Assembly (NCBI RefSeq): GCF_029227915.1
Contig: NC_079881.1
Coordinates: 13,493,501-13,557,500, forward strand
Origin: Hydractinia symbiolongicarpus
Lineage: Eukaryota; Cnidaria; Hydrozoa; Anthoathecata; Hydractiniidae
Length of the DNA stretch: 64,000 nt
Direction of reading: 5' to 3'
Shown here: positions 1 through 12,300 of the stretch, in pieces
Layout: each line of letters begins with the position of its first letter
How positions within the stretch are numbered: position 1 is the stretch's first letter
Notes under the pieces: generated by a model
Database searches by the model: none
Told to the model about the DNA's origin: nothing
What the model saw: the letters and a program-made list of their open reading frames with translations, nothing else
Translations under genes and position numbers: made by a program

Positions 1-266
1 TGGCTTTAGAGAAAATGACTTAAGACATCGTAGTCCATTGAGATTGAAAGGAACAGACCAATGGGAACTTGTCTGTGCTCGTGGAATCACTTTATTCACG
101 TTTACACTCCATATTAGGCCGTAAAAGGCCATATTACAGGCTTTAAAGGCCTGTGCACGTAGTTAGCAGCGTTCTTAAGGCCTGGCGCTCAAGTAAACGG
201 CTTATTATATCGTAGTCCATTGAGATTAAGAAGAAATGACTGATCCCCACTTGTCTGGGCTCGTGG

Positions 267-278
267 AATCACGTGATT
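267..278. promoter_or_regulatory. AATCACGTGATT palindrome (E-box / CDEI-like), type example
   Basis: A perfect 12-bp palindrome containing the E-box CACGTG. It recurs in most family I and IV monomers (for example 448-459 and 1106-1117), and in family V the core is kept as AATCACGTGACTT. It is followed by TTACGTG, a one-mismatch second half. ATCACGTG also fits the yeast centromere element CDEI (RTCACRTG), bound by Cbf1, a bHLH protein. That any protein binds it here is inference; the motif itself is seen. Confidence 0.5.
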
Positions 279-1021
279 TACGTGTAGACTCCAAATTAGG
301 CCGTAAAAGGCCAAATTACAGGCTTTAAAGACATGTGCACGTAGTTAGGAACGTTTTCAGAGCCTGGCGCTCAAGAAAACGACTTAATACATCGTAGACC
401 ATTGAGATTAAAAGGAACAGCCGAATAGAACTTGTCAGAGTTAGTGGAATCACGTGATTTACGTGTAGACTCCATATTAGGCCGTAAAAAGCCATATTAC
501 AGGCTTTAACGGACTGTGCACGTAGTTAGCAGCGTTCATAGAGCCTGGCGCACAGAAAAACGACTTAGTATATCGTAGTCCATTGATATTGACAGGAATA
601 GACTGATGGCAATTTATGCTGGCTCGTGGAAGCACGTTATTTACGTGTGGACTCCTCATTGAGCCGTAAATGTCCATATTACACACTTTAAAGGTCTGTA
701 CACGTAGTTGGTAACCTTTTTAGACACTGGCGCTAGAGAAAACGACTTAAAACATCGTAGTCCATTGGGATTGAAAGGAACAGACCAATGGATTCTTGTC
801 TGTGCTCGTGGAATCACTTTATTTACGTTTACACTCCATATTAGGCCGTAAAAGGCCATATTATAGGCTTTAAAGGCCTGTGGAAGAAGTTAGCAGCGTT
901 CTTGCAGCCTGACGCTCAAGAAAACGAATTAATACATCGTAGTTCATTGAAGTTGAAAGGAAATGGCCGATGACCTCCTGTCTGTGCTCGTGGAACTCCC
1001 TGACTTAAGTGTAGTCTCCTT

Positions 1022-1133
1022 ATTAGGCCATAAGAGGCCGTATTACATGCTTTAAAGGTCTGTCCACTATCGAATAGACAGATGGCAACTTCTCTGGGCT
1101 CGTGGAATCACGTGATTTACGTGTAGACTCCAA
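1022..1133 (+). repeat. Truncated 112-bp monomer (type example)
   Basis: GGTCTGTCCAC is fused to TATCGAATAGACAGATGG, removing about 70 bp that normally hold the GTAATTAGGAACG … TCCATTGAGATT part. The same fusion recurs near 6270, 8195, 10493, 12418, 13257, 16786, 20131, 23291, 35533, 37457, 39754, 41677, 42518, 46044, 49205 and 60508. It is always after a family III monomer and before a family IV/V-type CACGTG segment, so it is an inherited HOR component. Confidence 0.88.
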
Positions 1134-1268
1134 ATTAGGCCGTAAAAGGCCATATTACAGGTTTTAAAGACATGTGCACGTAGTTAGGAACGTTATCAGA
1201 GCCTGGCGCTGAAGAAAACGACTTAATACATCGTAGACCATTGAGATTAAAAGGAACAGCCGAATGGA

Positions 1269-1880
1269 ACTTGTCGGAGTTAGTGGAATCACGTGATTTA
1301 CGTGTAGACTCCATATTAGGCCGTAAAAAGCCATATTACAGGCTTTAAAGGACTGTGCACGTAGTTAGCAGCGTTCATAGAGCCTGGCGTACAGGAAAAC
1401 GACTTGGTATATCGTAGTCCATTGAGATTGAAAGGAATAGACCGATGGCAACTTCTCTGGGCTCGTGGAATTACTTTATTTACGTTTAGACTCCATGTTA
1501 GGCCGTAAAAGGCCTTATTACAGGCTTTAAAGGCCTGTGGAAGAAGTTAGCAGCATTCTTGCAGCCTGACGCTCAAGAAAACGAATTAATACATCGTAGT
1601 TCATTGAAATTGAAAGGAATAGGCCGATAACCTCCTGTCTGTGCTCGTGGAACTCCCTGACTTAAGTGTAGTCTCCTTATTAGGCCATAAGAGGCCGTAT
1701 TACACGGTTTGAAGGTCTGTCCACGTAATTAAGAACGTTCTCAGAGCCTGGCGCTCAAGAAAACGGCTTATTATATCGTAGTCCATTGAGATTAAAAAGA
1801 ACAGACTGATCGCCACTTGTCTGGGCTCGTGGAATCACGTGATTTACGTGTAGACTCCAAATTAGGCCGTAAAAGGCCAT
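1269..1880 (+). repeat. Segment paralogous to 28540-29151
   Basis: This stretch matches 28540-29151 at an offset of 27271 bp, including the private variants GGAATTACTTTATT (1466-1479) and GGCCGATAACCTCC. It belongs to the 1.81-kb HOR family of 26.5-31.4 kb and is joined at about 1880 to the start of segmental copy 1. Confidence 0.8.
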
Positions 1881-3783
1881 ATTGCAGGCTTTAAAGGTCT
1901 GTGCACGTAGTTAGCAGCGTTCATAGAGCCTGGCGCACAGGAAAACGACTTAGTATATCGTAGTCCGTTGAGATTAAAAGGAACAGACCAATGGGAACTT
2001 GTCTGTGCTCGTGGAATCACGTGATTTACGTGTAGACTCCAAATTAGGCCGTAAAAGGCCAAATTACAGGCTTTAAAGGCCTGTGGAAGAAGTTAGCAGC
2101 GTTCTTGCAGCCTGGCGTTCAAGAAAACAGCTTATTATATCGTAGTCCATTGAGATTAAAAAAAACAGACTGATCCCCACTTGTCTGGGCTCGTGGAATC
2201 ACGTGATTTACGTGTAGATTCCATATTATGCCGTAAAAGGCCATATTACAAGCTTTAAAGGACTGTGCACGTAGTTAGCAGCGTTCATAAAGCCTGGCGC
2301 ACAGGAAAACGACTTAGTATATCGTAGTCCATTGAGATTAAAAGGAACAGACCAATGGGAACTTGTCTGCGCTCGTGGAATCACTTTATTTACGTTTAGA
2401 CTCCATGTTAGGCCGTAAAGGGCCATATTACAGGCTTTAAAGGCCTGTGGAAGAAGTTAGCAGCGTTCTTGCAGCCTGACGTTCAAGAAAACGAATTAAT
2501 CCATCGTCGTTCATTGAAATTGAAAGGAATATGCCGATGACCCCCTGTCTGTGCTAGTGGAACTCCCTGACTTAAGTGTAGTCTCCTTATTAGGTCATAA
2601 GAGGCCGTATTACACGGTTTAAAGGTCTGTCCACGTAATTAGGAATGTTCTCAGAGCCTAGCACTCAAGAAAACGGCTTATTATATCGTAGTCCATTGAG
2701 AATAAAAAGAACAGACTGATCCCCACTTGTCTGGGCTCGTGGAATCACGTGATTTACGTGTAGACTCCATATTAGGCGTAAATGGCCATGTTACAGGCTT
2801 TAAAGACATGTGCACGTAGTTAGCAGCGTTTATAGAGCCTGGCGTTCAAGAAAACGACTTAATACATCGTAGACCATTGAGATTAAAAGGAAGAGCCGAA
2901 TGGAACTTGTCGGAGTTAGTGGAATCACGTGATTTACGTGTAGACTTCATATTAGGCCGTAAAAAGCCATATTACAGGCTTTAAAGGACTGTGCACGTAG
3001 TTAGCAGCGTTCATAAAGCCTGGCGTACAGGAAAACGACTTGGTATATCGTAGTCCATTGAGATTGAAAGGAATAGACCGATGGCAACTTCTCTGGGCTC
3101 GTGGAATCACTTTATTTACGTTTAGACTCCATGTTAGGCCGTAAAAGGCCTTATTACAGGCTTTAAAGGCCTGTGGAAGAAGTTAGCAGCGTTCTTGCAG
3201 CCTGACGCTCAAGAAAACGAATTAATACATCGTAGTTCATTGAAATTGAAAAGAATAGGCCGATGACCTCCTGTCTGTGCTCGTGGAACTCCCTGACTTA
3301 AGTGTAGTCTCCTTATTAGGCCATAAGAGGCCGTATTACACGGTTTAAAGGTCTGTCCACGTAATTAGGAACGTTCTCAGAGCCTGGCGCTCAAGAAAAC
3401 GGCTTATTATATCGTAGTCCATTGAGATTAAAAAGAACAGACTGATCGCCACTTGTCTGGGCTCGTGGAATCACGTGATTTACGTGTAGACTCCAAATTA
3501 GGCCGTAAAAGACCATATCACAGGCTTTAAAGACATGTGCACGTAGTTAGGAACGTTCTCAGAGCCTGGCGCTCAAGAAAACGACTTAATACATCGTAGC
3601 CCATTGAGATTAAAAGGAACAGCCGAATGGATCTTGTCAGAGTTAGTGGAATCACGTGATTTACGTGTAGATTCCATATTATGCCGTAAAAGGCCATATT
3701 ACAAGCTTTAAAGGACTGTGCACGTAGTTAGCAGCGTTCATAGAGCCTGGCCCACAGGAAAACGACTTAGTATATCGTAGTCC

Positions 3784-4146
3784 GTTGAGATTAAAAGGAA
3801 CAGACCAATGGGAACTTGTCTGTGCTCGTGGAATCACGTGATTTACGTGTAAACTCCAAATTAGGCCGTAAAAGGCCAAATTACAGGCTTTAAAGGCCTG
3901 TGGAAGAAGTTAGCAGCGTTCTTACAGCCCGACGCTCAAGAAAACGACTTAATACATCGTAGACCATTGAGATTAAAAGGAACAGCCGAATGGAACTTGT
4001 CAGAGTTAGTGGAATCACGTGATTTACGTGTAGACTCTATATTAGGCCGTAAAAAGCCATATTACAGGCTTTAAAGGACTGTGCACGTACTTAGCAGCGT
4101 TCATAGACCCTGGCGCACAGGAAAACGACTTAGTATATCGTAGTCC
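3784..4146 (+). repeat. Two-monomer (363-bp) insertion relative to copy 2
   Basis: Copy 1 has two extra monomers here. Copy 2 passes directly from GGCCCACAGGAAAACGAC to the family V monomer at 33403. The 363-bp size is two monomers, so the difference preserves register, as expected from unequal exchange between aligned monomers. Confidence 0.75.
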
Positions 4147-6308
4147 ATTGAGATTAAAAGGAATAGACCGATGGCAACTTCTCTGGGCTCGTGGAATCAC
4201 GTGACTTACATGCAGTCTCCTTATTAGGCCGTAAAAGGACCTATTATGCGTTTCGAAGGACTGTGTACGTAGTTAGCAGCGTTCTCAGCTCCTGGCGCTC
4301 AAGAAAACGACTTAAGACATCGTAGTCCATTGAGATTGAAAGGAATAGACCGATGGCAACTTCTCTGGGCTCGTGGAATCACGTGACTTACATGCAGTCT
4401 CCTTATTATGCCGTAAAAGGCCATATTACAGGCTTTAAAGGCATGTGCACGTAGTTGGGAACGTTCTCAGAGCCTGGCGCTCAAGAAAACGACTTAGTAT
4501 ATCGTAGACAATTGAGATTAAAAGGAACAGCCGAATGGAACTTGTCTGTGCTCGTGGAATCACTTTATTTACGTTTAGACTCCATGTTAGGCCGTAAAAG
4601 GCCATACTACAGGCTTTAAAGGCTTGTGCACGTAGTTAGCAGCGTTCTCAGATCCTGGCGCTCAAGAAAACGACTTAATACATCGTAGACCATTGAGATT
4701 GAAAGGAATAGGCCAACGGCCTCCTATCTGTGCTCGTGGAACTCCCTGACTTAAGTGTAGTCTCCTCATTAGGCTATAAGAGGCCGTATTACACGGTTTA
4801 AAGGTCTGTCCACGTAATTAGGAACGTTCTCAGAGCCTGGCACTCAAGAAAACGGCTTATTATATCGTAGTCCATTGAGATTAAAAGGAACAGCCGAATG
4901 GATCTTGTCAGAGTTAGTGGAATCACGTGATTTACGTGTAGATTCCATATTATGCCGTAAAAGGCCAAATTACAGGCTTTAAAGGCCTGTGGAAGAAGTT
5001 AGCAGCGTTCTTGCAGCCTGACGCTCAAGAAAACGACTTAGTATATCGTAGACAATTGAGATTAAAAGGAACAGCCGAATGGAACTTGTCTGTGCTCGTG
5101 GAATCACTTTATTTACGTTTAGACTCCATGTTAGGCCGTAAAAGGCCATATTACAGGCTTTGAAGGCCTGTGCACGTAGTTAGCAGCGTTCTCAGATCCT
5201 GGCGCTCAAGAAAACGACTTAATACATCGTAGACCATTGAGATTAAAAGGAATAGGCCAACGGCCTCCTATCTGTGCTCGTGGAACTCCCTGACTTAAGT
5301 GTAGTCTCCTCATTAGGCCATAAGAGGCCGTATTACACGGTTTAAAGGTCTGTCCACGTAATTAGGAACGTTCTCAGAGCCTGGCACTCAAGAAAACGGC
5401 TTATTTTATCGTAGTCCATTGAGATTAAAAAGAACAGACTGATCCTCACTTGTCTGGGCTCGTGGAATCACGTGATTTACGTGTAGATTCCATATTATGC
5501 CGTAAAAGGCCATATTACAAGCTTTAAAGGACTGTGCATGTAGTTAGCAGCGTTCATAGAGCCTGGCGCACAGGAAAACGACTTAGTATATCGTAGTCCA
5601 TTGAGATTAAAAGGAACAGACCAATGGGAACTTGTCTGCGCTCGTGGAATCACTTTATTTACGTTTAGACTTCATGTTAGGCCGTAAAAGGCCATATTAC
5701 AGGCTTTAAATGCCTGTGGAAGAAGTTAGCAGCGTTCTTGCTGCCTGACGCTCAAGAAAACGAATTAATACATCGTAGTTCATTGAAGTTGAAAGGAATA
5801 TGCCGATGACCCCCTGTCTGTGCTCGTAGAACTCCCTGACTTAAGTGTAGTCTCCTTATTAGGCCATAAGAGGCCGTATTACACGGTTTAAAGGTCTGTC
5901 CACGTAATTAGGAACGTTCTCAGAGCCTGGCGCTCAAGAAAACGGCTTATTATATCGTAGTCCATTGAGATTAAAAAGAACAGACTGATCCCCACTTGTC
6001 TGGGCTCGTGGAATCACGTGATTTACGTGTAGTCTCCAATTTAGGCTGTAAAAAGACCTATTATGCGTTTCAAAGGACTTTGTACGTAGTTAGCAGCGCT
6101 CATAGAGCCTGACGTTCAAGAAAACGACTTAAGACATCGCAGTCCATTGAGATTGAGAGGAATAGGCCAACGGCCTCCTATCTGTGCTCGTGGAACTCCC
6201 TGACTTAAGTGTAGTCTCCTCATTAGGCCATAAGAGGCCGTATTACACGCTTTAAAGGTCTGTCCACTATCGAATAGACAGATGGCAACTTCTCTGTCCT
6301 TGTGGAAA

Positions 6309-6323
6309 CACGTGGTTCACGTG
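6309..6323. promoter_or_regulatory. Double CACGTG variant
   Basis: A diverged monomer reads GGAAACACGTGGTTCACGTG, giving two CACGTG hexamers at 6309-6314 and 6318-6323 instead of one plus a near-match. The same variant is at 10533-10547, 35571-35585 and 39795-39809. Each follows a truncated 112-bp junction with CTCTGTCCTTGTGG. Confidence 0.55.
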
Positions 6324-9300
6324 TAGTTTCCAAATTAGGCTGTAAAAAGACCGATTATGCGTTTCAAAGGCATGTATACGTAGTTAGCAGCGTTCATAGA
6401 GCCTGGCGCACAGGAAAACGACTTAGTATATCGTAGTCCATTGAGATTGAAAGGAATAGACCGATGGCAACTTCTCTGGGCTCGTGGAATCACGTGACTT
6501 ACATGCAGTCTCCTTATTAGGCCGTAAAAGGACCTATTATGCGTTTCAAAGGACTGTGTACGTAGTTAGCAGCGTTCATAGAGTCTGGCGTTCAAGAAAA
6601 CGACTTAATACATCGTAGACAATTAAGATTAAAAGCAACAGCCGAATGGAACTTGTCGGAGTTCGTAGAATCACGTGATTTACGTGTAGATTCCATATTA
6701 TGCCAAAAAGGCCATATTACAAGCTTTAAAGGTCTGTCCACGTAATTAGGAACGTTCTCAGAGCGTGGCGCTCAATAAAACGGCTTATTATAACGTAGTC
6801 CATTGAGATTAAAAAGAACAGACTGATCCCCACTTGTCTGGGCTCGTGGAATCACGTGATTTACGTGTAGACTCTAAATTAGGCCGTAAAAGGCCAAATT
6901 ACAGGCTTTAAAGACATGTGCACGTAGTTAGGAACGTTTTCAGAGCCTGGCGCTCAAGAAAACGACTTAATACATCGTAGACCATTGAGATTAAAAGGAA
7001 CAGCCGAATAGAACTTGTCAGAGTTAGTGGAATCACGTGATTTACGTGTAGACTCCATATTAGGCCGTAAAAAGCCATATTACAGGCTTTAAAGGCCTGT
7101 ACACGTAGTTGGTAACCTTTTTAGACACTGGCTTTAGAGAAAATGACTTAAGACATCGTAGTCCATTGAGATTGAAAGGAACAGACCAATGGGAACTTGT
7201 CTGTGCTCGTGGAATCACTTTATTCACGTTTACACTCCATATTAGGCCGTAAAAGGCCATATTACAGGCTTTAAAGGCCTGTGCACGTAGTTAGCAGCGT
7301 TCTTAAGGCCTGGCGCTCAAGTAAACGGCTTATTATATCGTAGTCCATTGAGATTAAGAAGAAATGACTGATCCCCACTTGTCTGGGCTCGTGGAATCAC
7401 GTGATTTACGTGTAGACTCCAAATTAGGCCGTAAAAGGCCAAATTACAGGCTTTAAAGACATGTGCACGTAGTTAGGAACGTTTTCAGAGCCTGGCGCTC
7501 AAGAAAACGACTTAATACATCGTAGACCATTGAGATTAAAAGGAACAGCCGAATAGAACTTGTCAGAGTTAGTGGAATCACGTGATTTACGTGTAGACTC
7601 CATATTAGGCCGTAAAAAGCCATATTACAGGCTTTAACGGACTGTGCACGTAGTTAGCAGCGTTCATAGAGCCTGGCGCACAGAAAAACGACTTAGTATA
7701 TCGTAGTCCATTGATATTGACAGGAATAGACTGATGGCAATTTATGCTGGCTCGTGGAAGCACGTTATTTACGTGTGGACTCCTCATTGAGCCGTAAATG
7801 TCCATATTACACACTTTAAAGGTCTGTACACGTAGTTGGTAACCTTTTTAGACACTGGCGCTAGAGAAAACGACTTAAAACATCGTAGTCCATTGGGATT
7901 GAAAGGAACAGACCAATGGATTCTTGTCTGTGCTCGTGGAATCACTTTATTTACGTTTAGACTCCATATTAGGCCGTAAAAGGCCATATTATAGGCTTTA
8001 AAGGCCTGTGGAAGAAGTTAGCAGCGTTCTTGCAGCCTGACGCTCAAGAAAACGAATTAATACATCGTAGTTCATTGAAGTTGAAAGGAAATGGCCGATG
8101 ACCTCCTGTCTGTGCTCGTGGAACTCCCTGACTTAAGTGTAGTCTCCTTATTAGGCCATAAGAGGCCGTATTACATGCTTTAAAGGTCTGTCCACTATCG
8201 AATAGACAGATGGCAACTTCTCTGGGCTCGTGGAATCACGTGATTTACGTGTAGACTCCAAATTAGGCCGTAAAAGGCCATATTACAGGTTTTAAAGACA
8301 TGTGCACGTAGTTAGGAACGTTATCAGAGCCTGGCGCTGAAGAAAACGACTTAATACATCGTAGACCATTGAGATTAAAAGGAACAGCCGAATGGATCTT
8401 GTTAGAGTTAGTGGAATCACGTGATTTACGTGTAGACTCCATATTAGGCCATATAAAACGCCATATTACAGGCTTTAAAGGACTGTGCACGTAGTTAGCA
8501 GCGTTCATAGAGCCTGGCGCTCAAGTAAACGGCTTATTATATCGTAGTCCATTGAGATTAAAAAGAACAGACTGATCCCCACTTGTCTGGGCTGGTGGAA
8601 TCACGTGATTTACGTGTAGACTCCAAATTAGTCCGTAAAAGGCCAAATTACAGGCTTTAAAGACATGTGCACGTAGTTAGGAACGTTCTCAGAGCCTGGC
8701 GCTCAAGAAAACGGCTCAATACATCGTAGACCATTGAGATTAAAAGGAACAGCCGAATGGAACTTGTCGGAGTTCGTAGAATCACGTGATTTACGTGTAG
8801 ACTCCATATTAGGCGTAAATGGCCGTGTTACAGGCTTTAAACACATGTTCATGTAGTTAGCAGCGTTCATAGAGCCTGGCGTTCAAGAAAACGACTTAAT
8901 ACATCGTAGACCATTGAGATTAAAAGGAAGAGCCGAATGGAACTTGTCAGAGTTAGTGGAATCACGTGATTTACGTGTAGACTCTATATTAGGCCGTAAA
9001 AAGCCATATTACAGGCTTTAAAGGACTGTGCACGTACTTAGCAGCGTTCATAGACCCTGGCGCACAGGAAAACGACTTAGTATATCGTAGTCCATTGAGA
9101 TTAAAAGGAATAGACCGATGGCAACTTCTCTGGGCTCGTGGAATCACGTGACTTACATGCAGTCTCCTTATTAGGCCGTAAAAGGACCTATTATGCGTTT
9201 CGAAGGACTGTGTACCTAGTTAGCAGCGTTCTCAGCTCCTGGCGCTCAAGAAAACGACTTAAGACATCGTAGTCCATTGAGATTGAAAGGAATAGACCGA

Positions 9301-12300
9301 TGGCAACTTCTCTGGGCTCGTGGAATCACGTGACTTACATGCAGTCTCCTTATTATGCCGTAAAAGGCCATATTACAGGCTTTAAAGACATGTGCACGTA
9401 GTTAGGAACGTTCTCAGAGCCTGGCGCTCAGGAAAACGACTTAGTATATCGTAGACAATTGAGATTAAAAGGAACAGCCGAGTGGAACTTGTCTGTGCTC
9501 GTGGAATCACTTTATTTACGTTTAGACTCCATGTTAGGCCGTAAAAGGCCATATTACAGGCTTTAAAGGCCTGTGCACGTAGTTAGCAGCGTTCTCAGAT
9601 CCTGGCGCTCAAGAAAACGACTTAATACATCGTAGACCATTGAGATTGAAAGGAATAGGCCAACGGCCTCCTATCTGTGCTCGTGGAACTCCCTGACTCC
9701 CTGAAGTGTAGTCTCCTCATTAGGCCATAAGAGGCCGTATTACACGGTTTAAAGGTCTGTCCACGTAATTAGGAATGTTCTCAGAGCCTGGCACTCAAGA
9801 AAACGGCTTATTTTATCGTAGTCCATTGAGATTAAAAAGAACAGACTGATCCTCACTTGTCTGGGCTCGTGGAATCACGTGATTTACGTGTAGATTCCAT
9901 ATTATGCCGTAAAAGGCCAAATTACAGGCTTTAAAGGCCTGTGGAAGAAGTTAGCAGCGTTCTTGCAGCCTGACGCTCAAGAAAACGACTTAGTATATCG
10001 TAGACAATTGAGATTAAAAGGAACAGCCGAATGGAACTTGTCTGCGCTCGTGGAATCACTTTATTTACGTTTAGACTCCATGTTAGGCCGTAAAAGGCCA
10101 TATTACAAGCTTTAAAGGCCTGTGCACGTAGTTAGCAGCGTTCTCAGATCCTGGCGCTCAAGAAAACGAATTAATACATCGTAGTTCATTGAAGTTGAAA
10201 GGAATATGCCGATGACCCCCTGTCTGTGCTCGTAGAACTCCCTGACTTAAGTGTAGTCTCCTCATTAGGCCATAAGAGGCCGTATTACACGGTTTAAAGG
10301 TCTGTCCACGTAATTAGGAACGTTCTCAGTGCCTGGCGCTCAAGAAAACGGCTTATTATATGGTAGTCCATTGAGATTAAAAAGAACAGACTGATCCCCA
10401 CTTGTCTGGGCTCGTGTAATCACGTGATTTACGTGTAGTCTCCTCATTAGGCCATAAGAGGCCGTATTACACGCTTTAAAGGTCTGTCCACTATCGAATA
10501 GACAGATGGCAACTTCTCTGTCCTTGTGGAAACACGTGGTTCACGTGTAGTTTCCAAATTAGGCTGTAAAAAGACCGATTATGCGTTTCAAAGGCATGTA
10601 TACGTAGTTAGCAGCGTTCATAGAGCCTGGCGCACAGGAAAACGACTTAGTATATCGTAGTCCATTGAGATTGAAAGGAATAGACCGATGGCAACTTCTC
10701 TGGGCTCGTGGAATCACGTGACTTACATGCAGTCTCCTTATTAGGCCGTAAAAGGACCTATTATGCGTTTCAAAGGACTGTGTACGTAGTTAGCAGCGTT
10801 CATAGAGTCTGGCGTTCAAGAAAACGACTTAATACATCGTAGACAATTAAGATTAAAAGGAACAGCCGAATGGAACTTGTCGGAGTTCGTAGAATCACGT
10901 GATTTACGTGTAGATTCCATATTATGCGAAAAAGGCCATATTACAAGCTTTAAAGGTCTGTCCACGTAATTAGGAACGTTCTCAGAGCCTGGCGCTCAAT
11001 AAAACGGCTTATTATAACGTAGTCCATTGAGATTAAAAAGAACAGACTGATCCCCACTTGTCTGGGCTCGTGGAATCACGTGATTTACGTGTAGACTCCA
11101 AATTAGGCCGTAAAAGGCCAAATTACAGGCTTTAAAGACATGTGCACGTAGTTAGGAACGTTCTCAGAGCCTGGCGCTCAAGAACACGACTTAATACATC
11201 GTAGACCATTGAGATTAAAAGGAACAGCCGAATGGAACTTATCAGAGTTAGTGGAATCACGTGATTTACGTGTAGACTCCATATTAGGCCGTAAAAAGCC
11301 ATATTACAGGCTTTAAAGGACTGTGCACGTAGTTAGCAGCGTTCATAGAGCCTGGCGCACAGGAAAACGACTTAGTGTATCGTAGTCCATTGAGATTGAA
11401 AAGAATAGACCGATGGCAACTGCTCTGCGCTCGTGGAATCACGTGACTTACATGCAGTCTCTTTATTAGGCCGTAAAAGGACTTATTATGCGTTTCAAAG
11501 GACTGTGTACGGAGTTACCAGCGTTCATAGAGCCTGGCGTTCAAGAAAACGACTTAATACATCCTAGGCCATTGAGATTAAAAGGAACAGCCGAATGGAA
11601 CTTGTCAGAGTTAGTGAAATCACGTGATTTACATGCAGTCTCTTTATTAGGCCGTAAAAGGACTTATTATGCGTTTCAAAGGACTGTGTACGTAGTACCA
11701 GCGTTCATAGAGCGTGGCGTTCAAGAAAACGACTTAATACATCGTAGACAATTGAGATTAAAAGGAACAGCCGAATGGAACTTGTCGGAGTTCATAGAAT
11801 CACGTGATTTACGTGTAGACTCTATATTAGGCGTAAAAGGCCATATTACAGGCTTTAAAGGACTGTGCACGTAGTTAGCAGCGTTCATAGAGCCTGGCGC
11901 ACAGGAAAACGACTTAGTGTATCGTAGTCCATTGAGATTGAAAAGAATAGACCGATGGCAACTGCTCTGGGCTCGTGGAATCACGTGACTTACATGCAGT
12001 CTCTTTATTAGGCCGTAAAAAGACTTATTATGCGTTTCAAAGGACTGTGTACGTAGTTAGCAGCGTTCATAGAGCCTGGCGTTCAAGAAAACGACTTAAG
12101 ACATCGTAGTCCATTGAGATTGAAAGGAACAGACCAATGGGAACTTGTCTGTGCTCGTGGAATCACTTTATTCACGTTTAGACTCCATATTAGGCCGTAA
12201 AAGGCCATATTACAGGCTTTAAAGGCCTGTGGAAGAAGTTAGCAGCGTTCTTGCAGCATGACGCTCAAGAAAACGAATTAATACATCGTAATTCATTGAA

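Larger units (their letters stand above)
1..1268 (+). repeat. Third copy of the 7129-8396 segment
   Basis: The window opens inside a block that matches 7129-8396 at a constant offset of 7128 bp, and 36391-37658 through the large duplication. The private landmark ATATTGACAGGAATAGACTG (family VI) and the shortened monomer ending near 1134 are shared. The one difference I noticed is at about 831 (TTTACACTCC against TTTAGACTCC). Similarity stops at 1269, where GGAAC replaces GGATC, and the array jumps to a different paralogue. Confidence 0.85.

Noticed and set aside
6658-6676. CENP-B box in GAGTTCGTAGAATCACGTG (family I monomers)
   Set aside because: The TTCG-N4-A half of the consensus is present, but the CGGG half is replaced by ACGT, so the essential core is not met.
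9686-9712. Small local change CTGACTCCCTGAAGTG in a family III monomer (also near 38948)
   Set aside because: It is a few-base internal duplication of ACTCCCTG shared through the large duplication. It is a useful copy marker but has no visible functional meaning.
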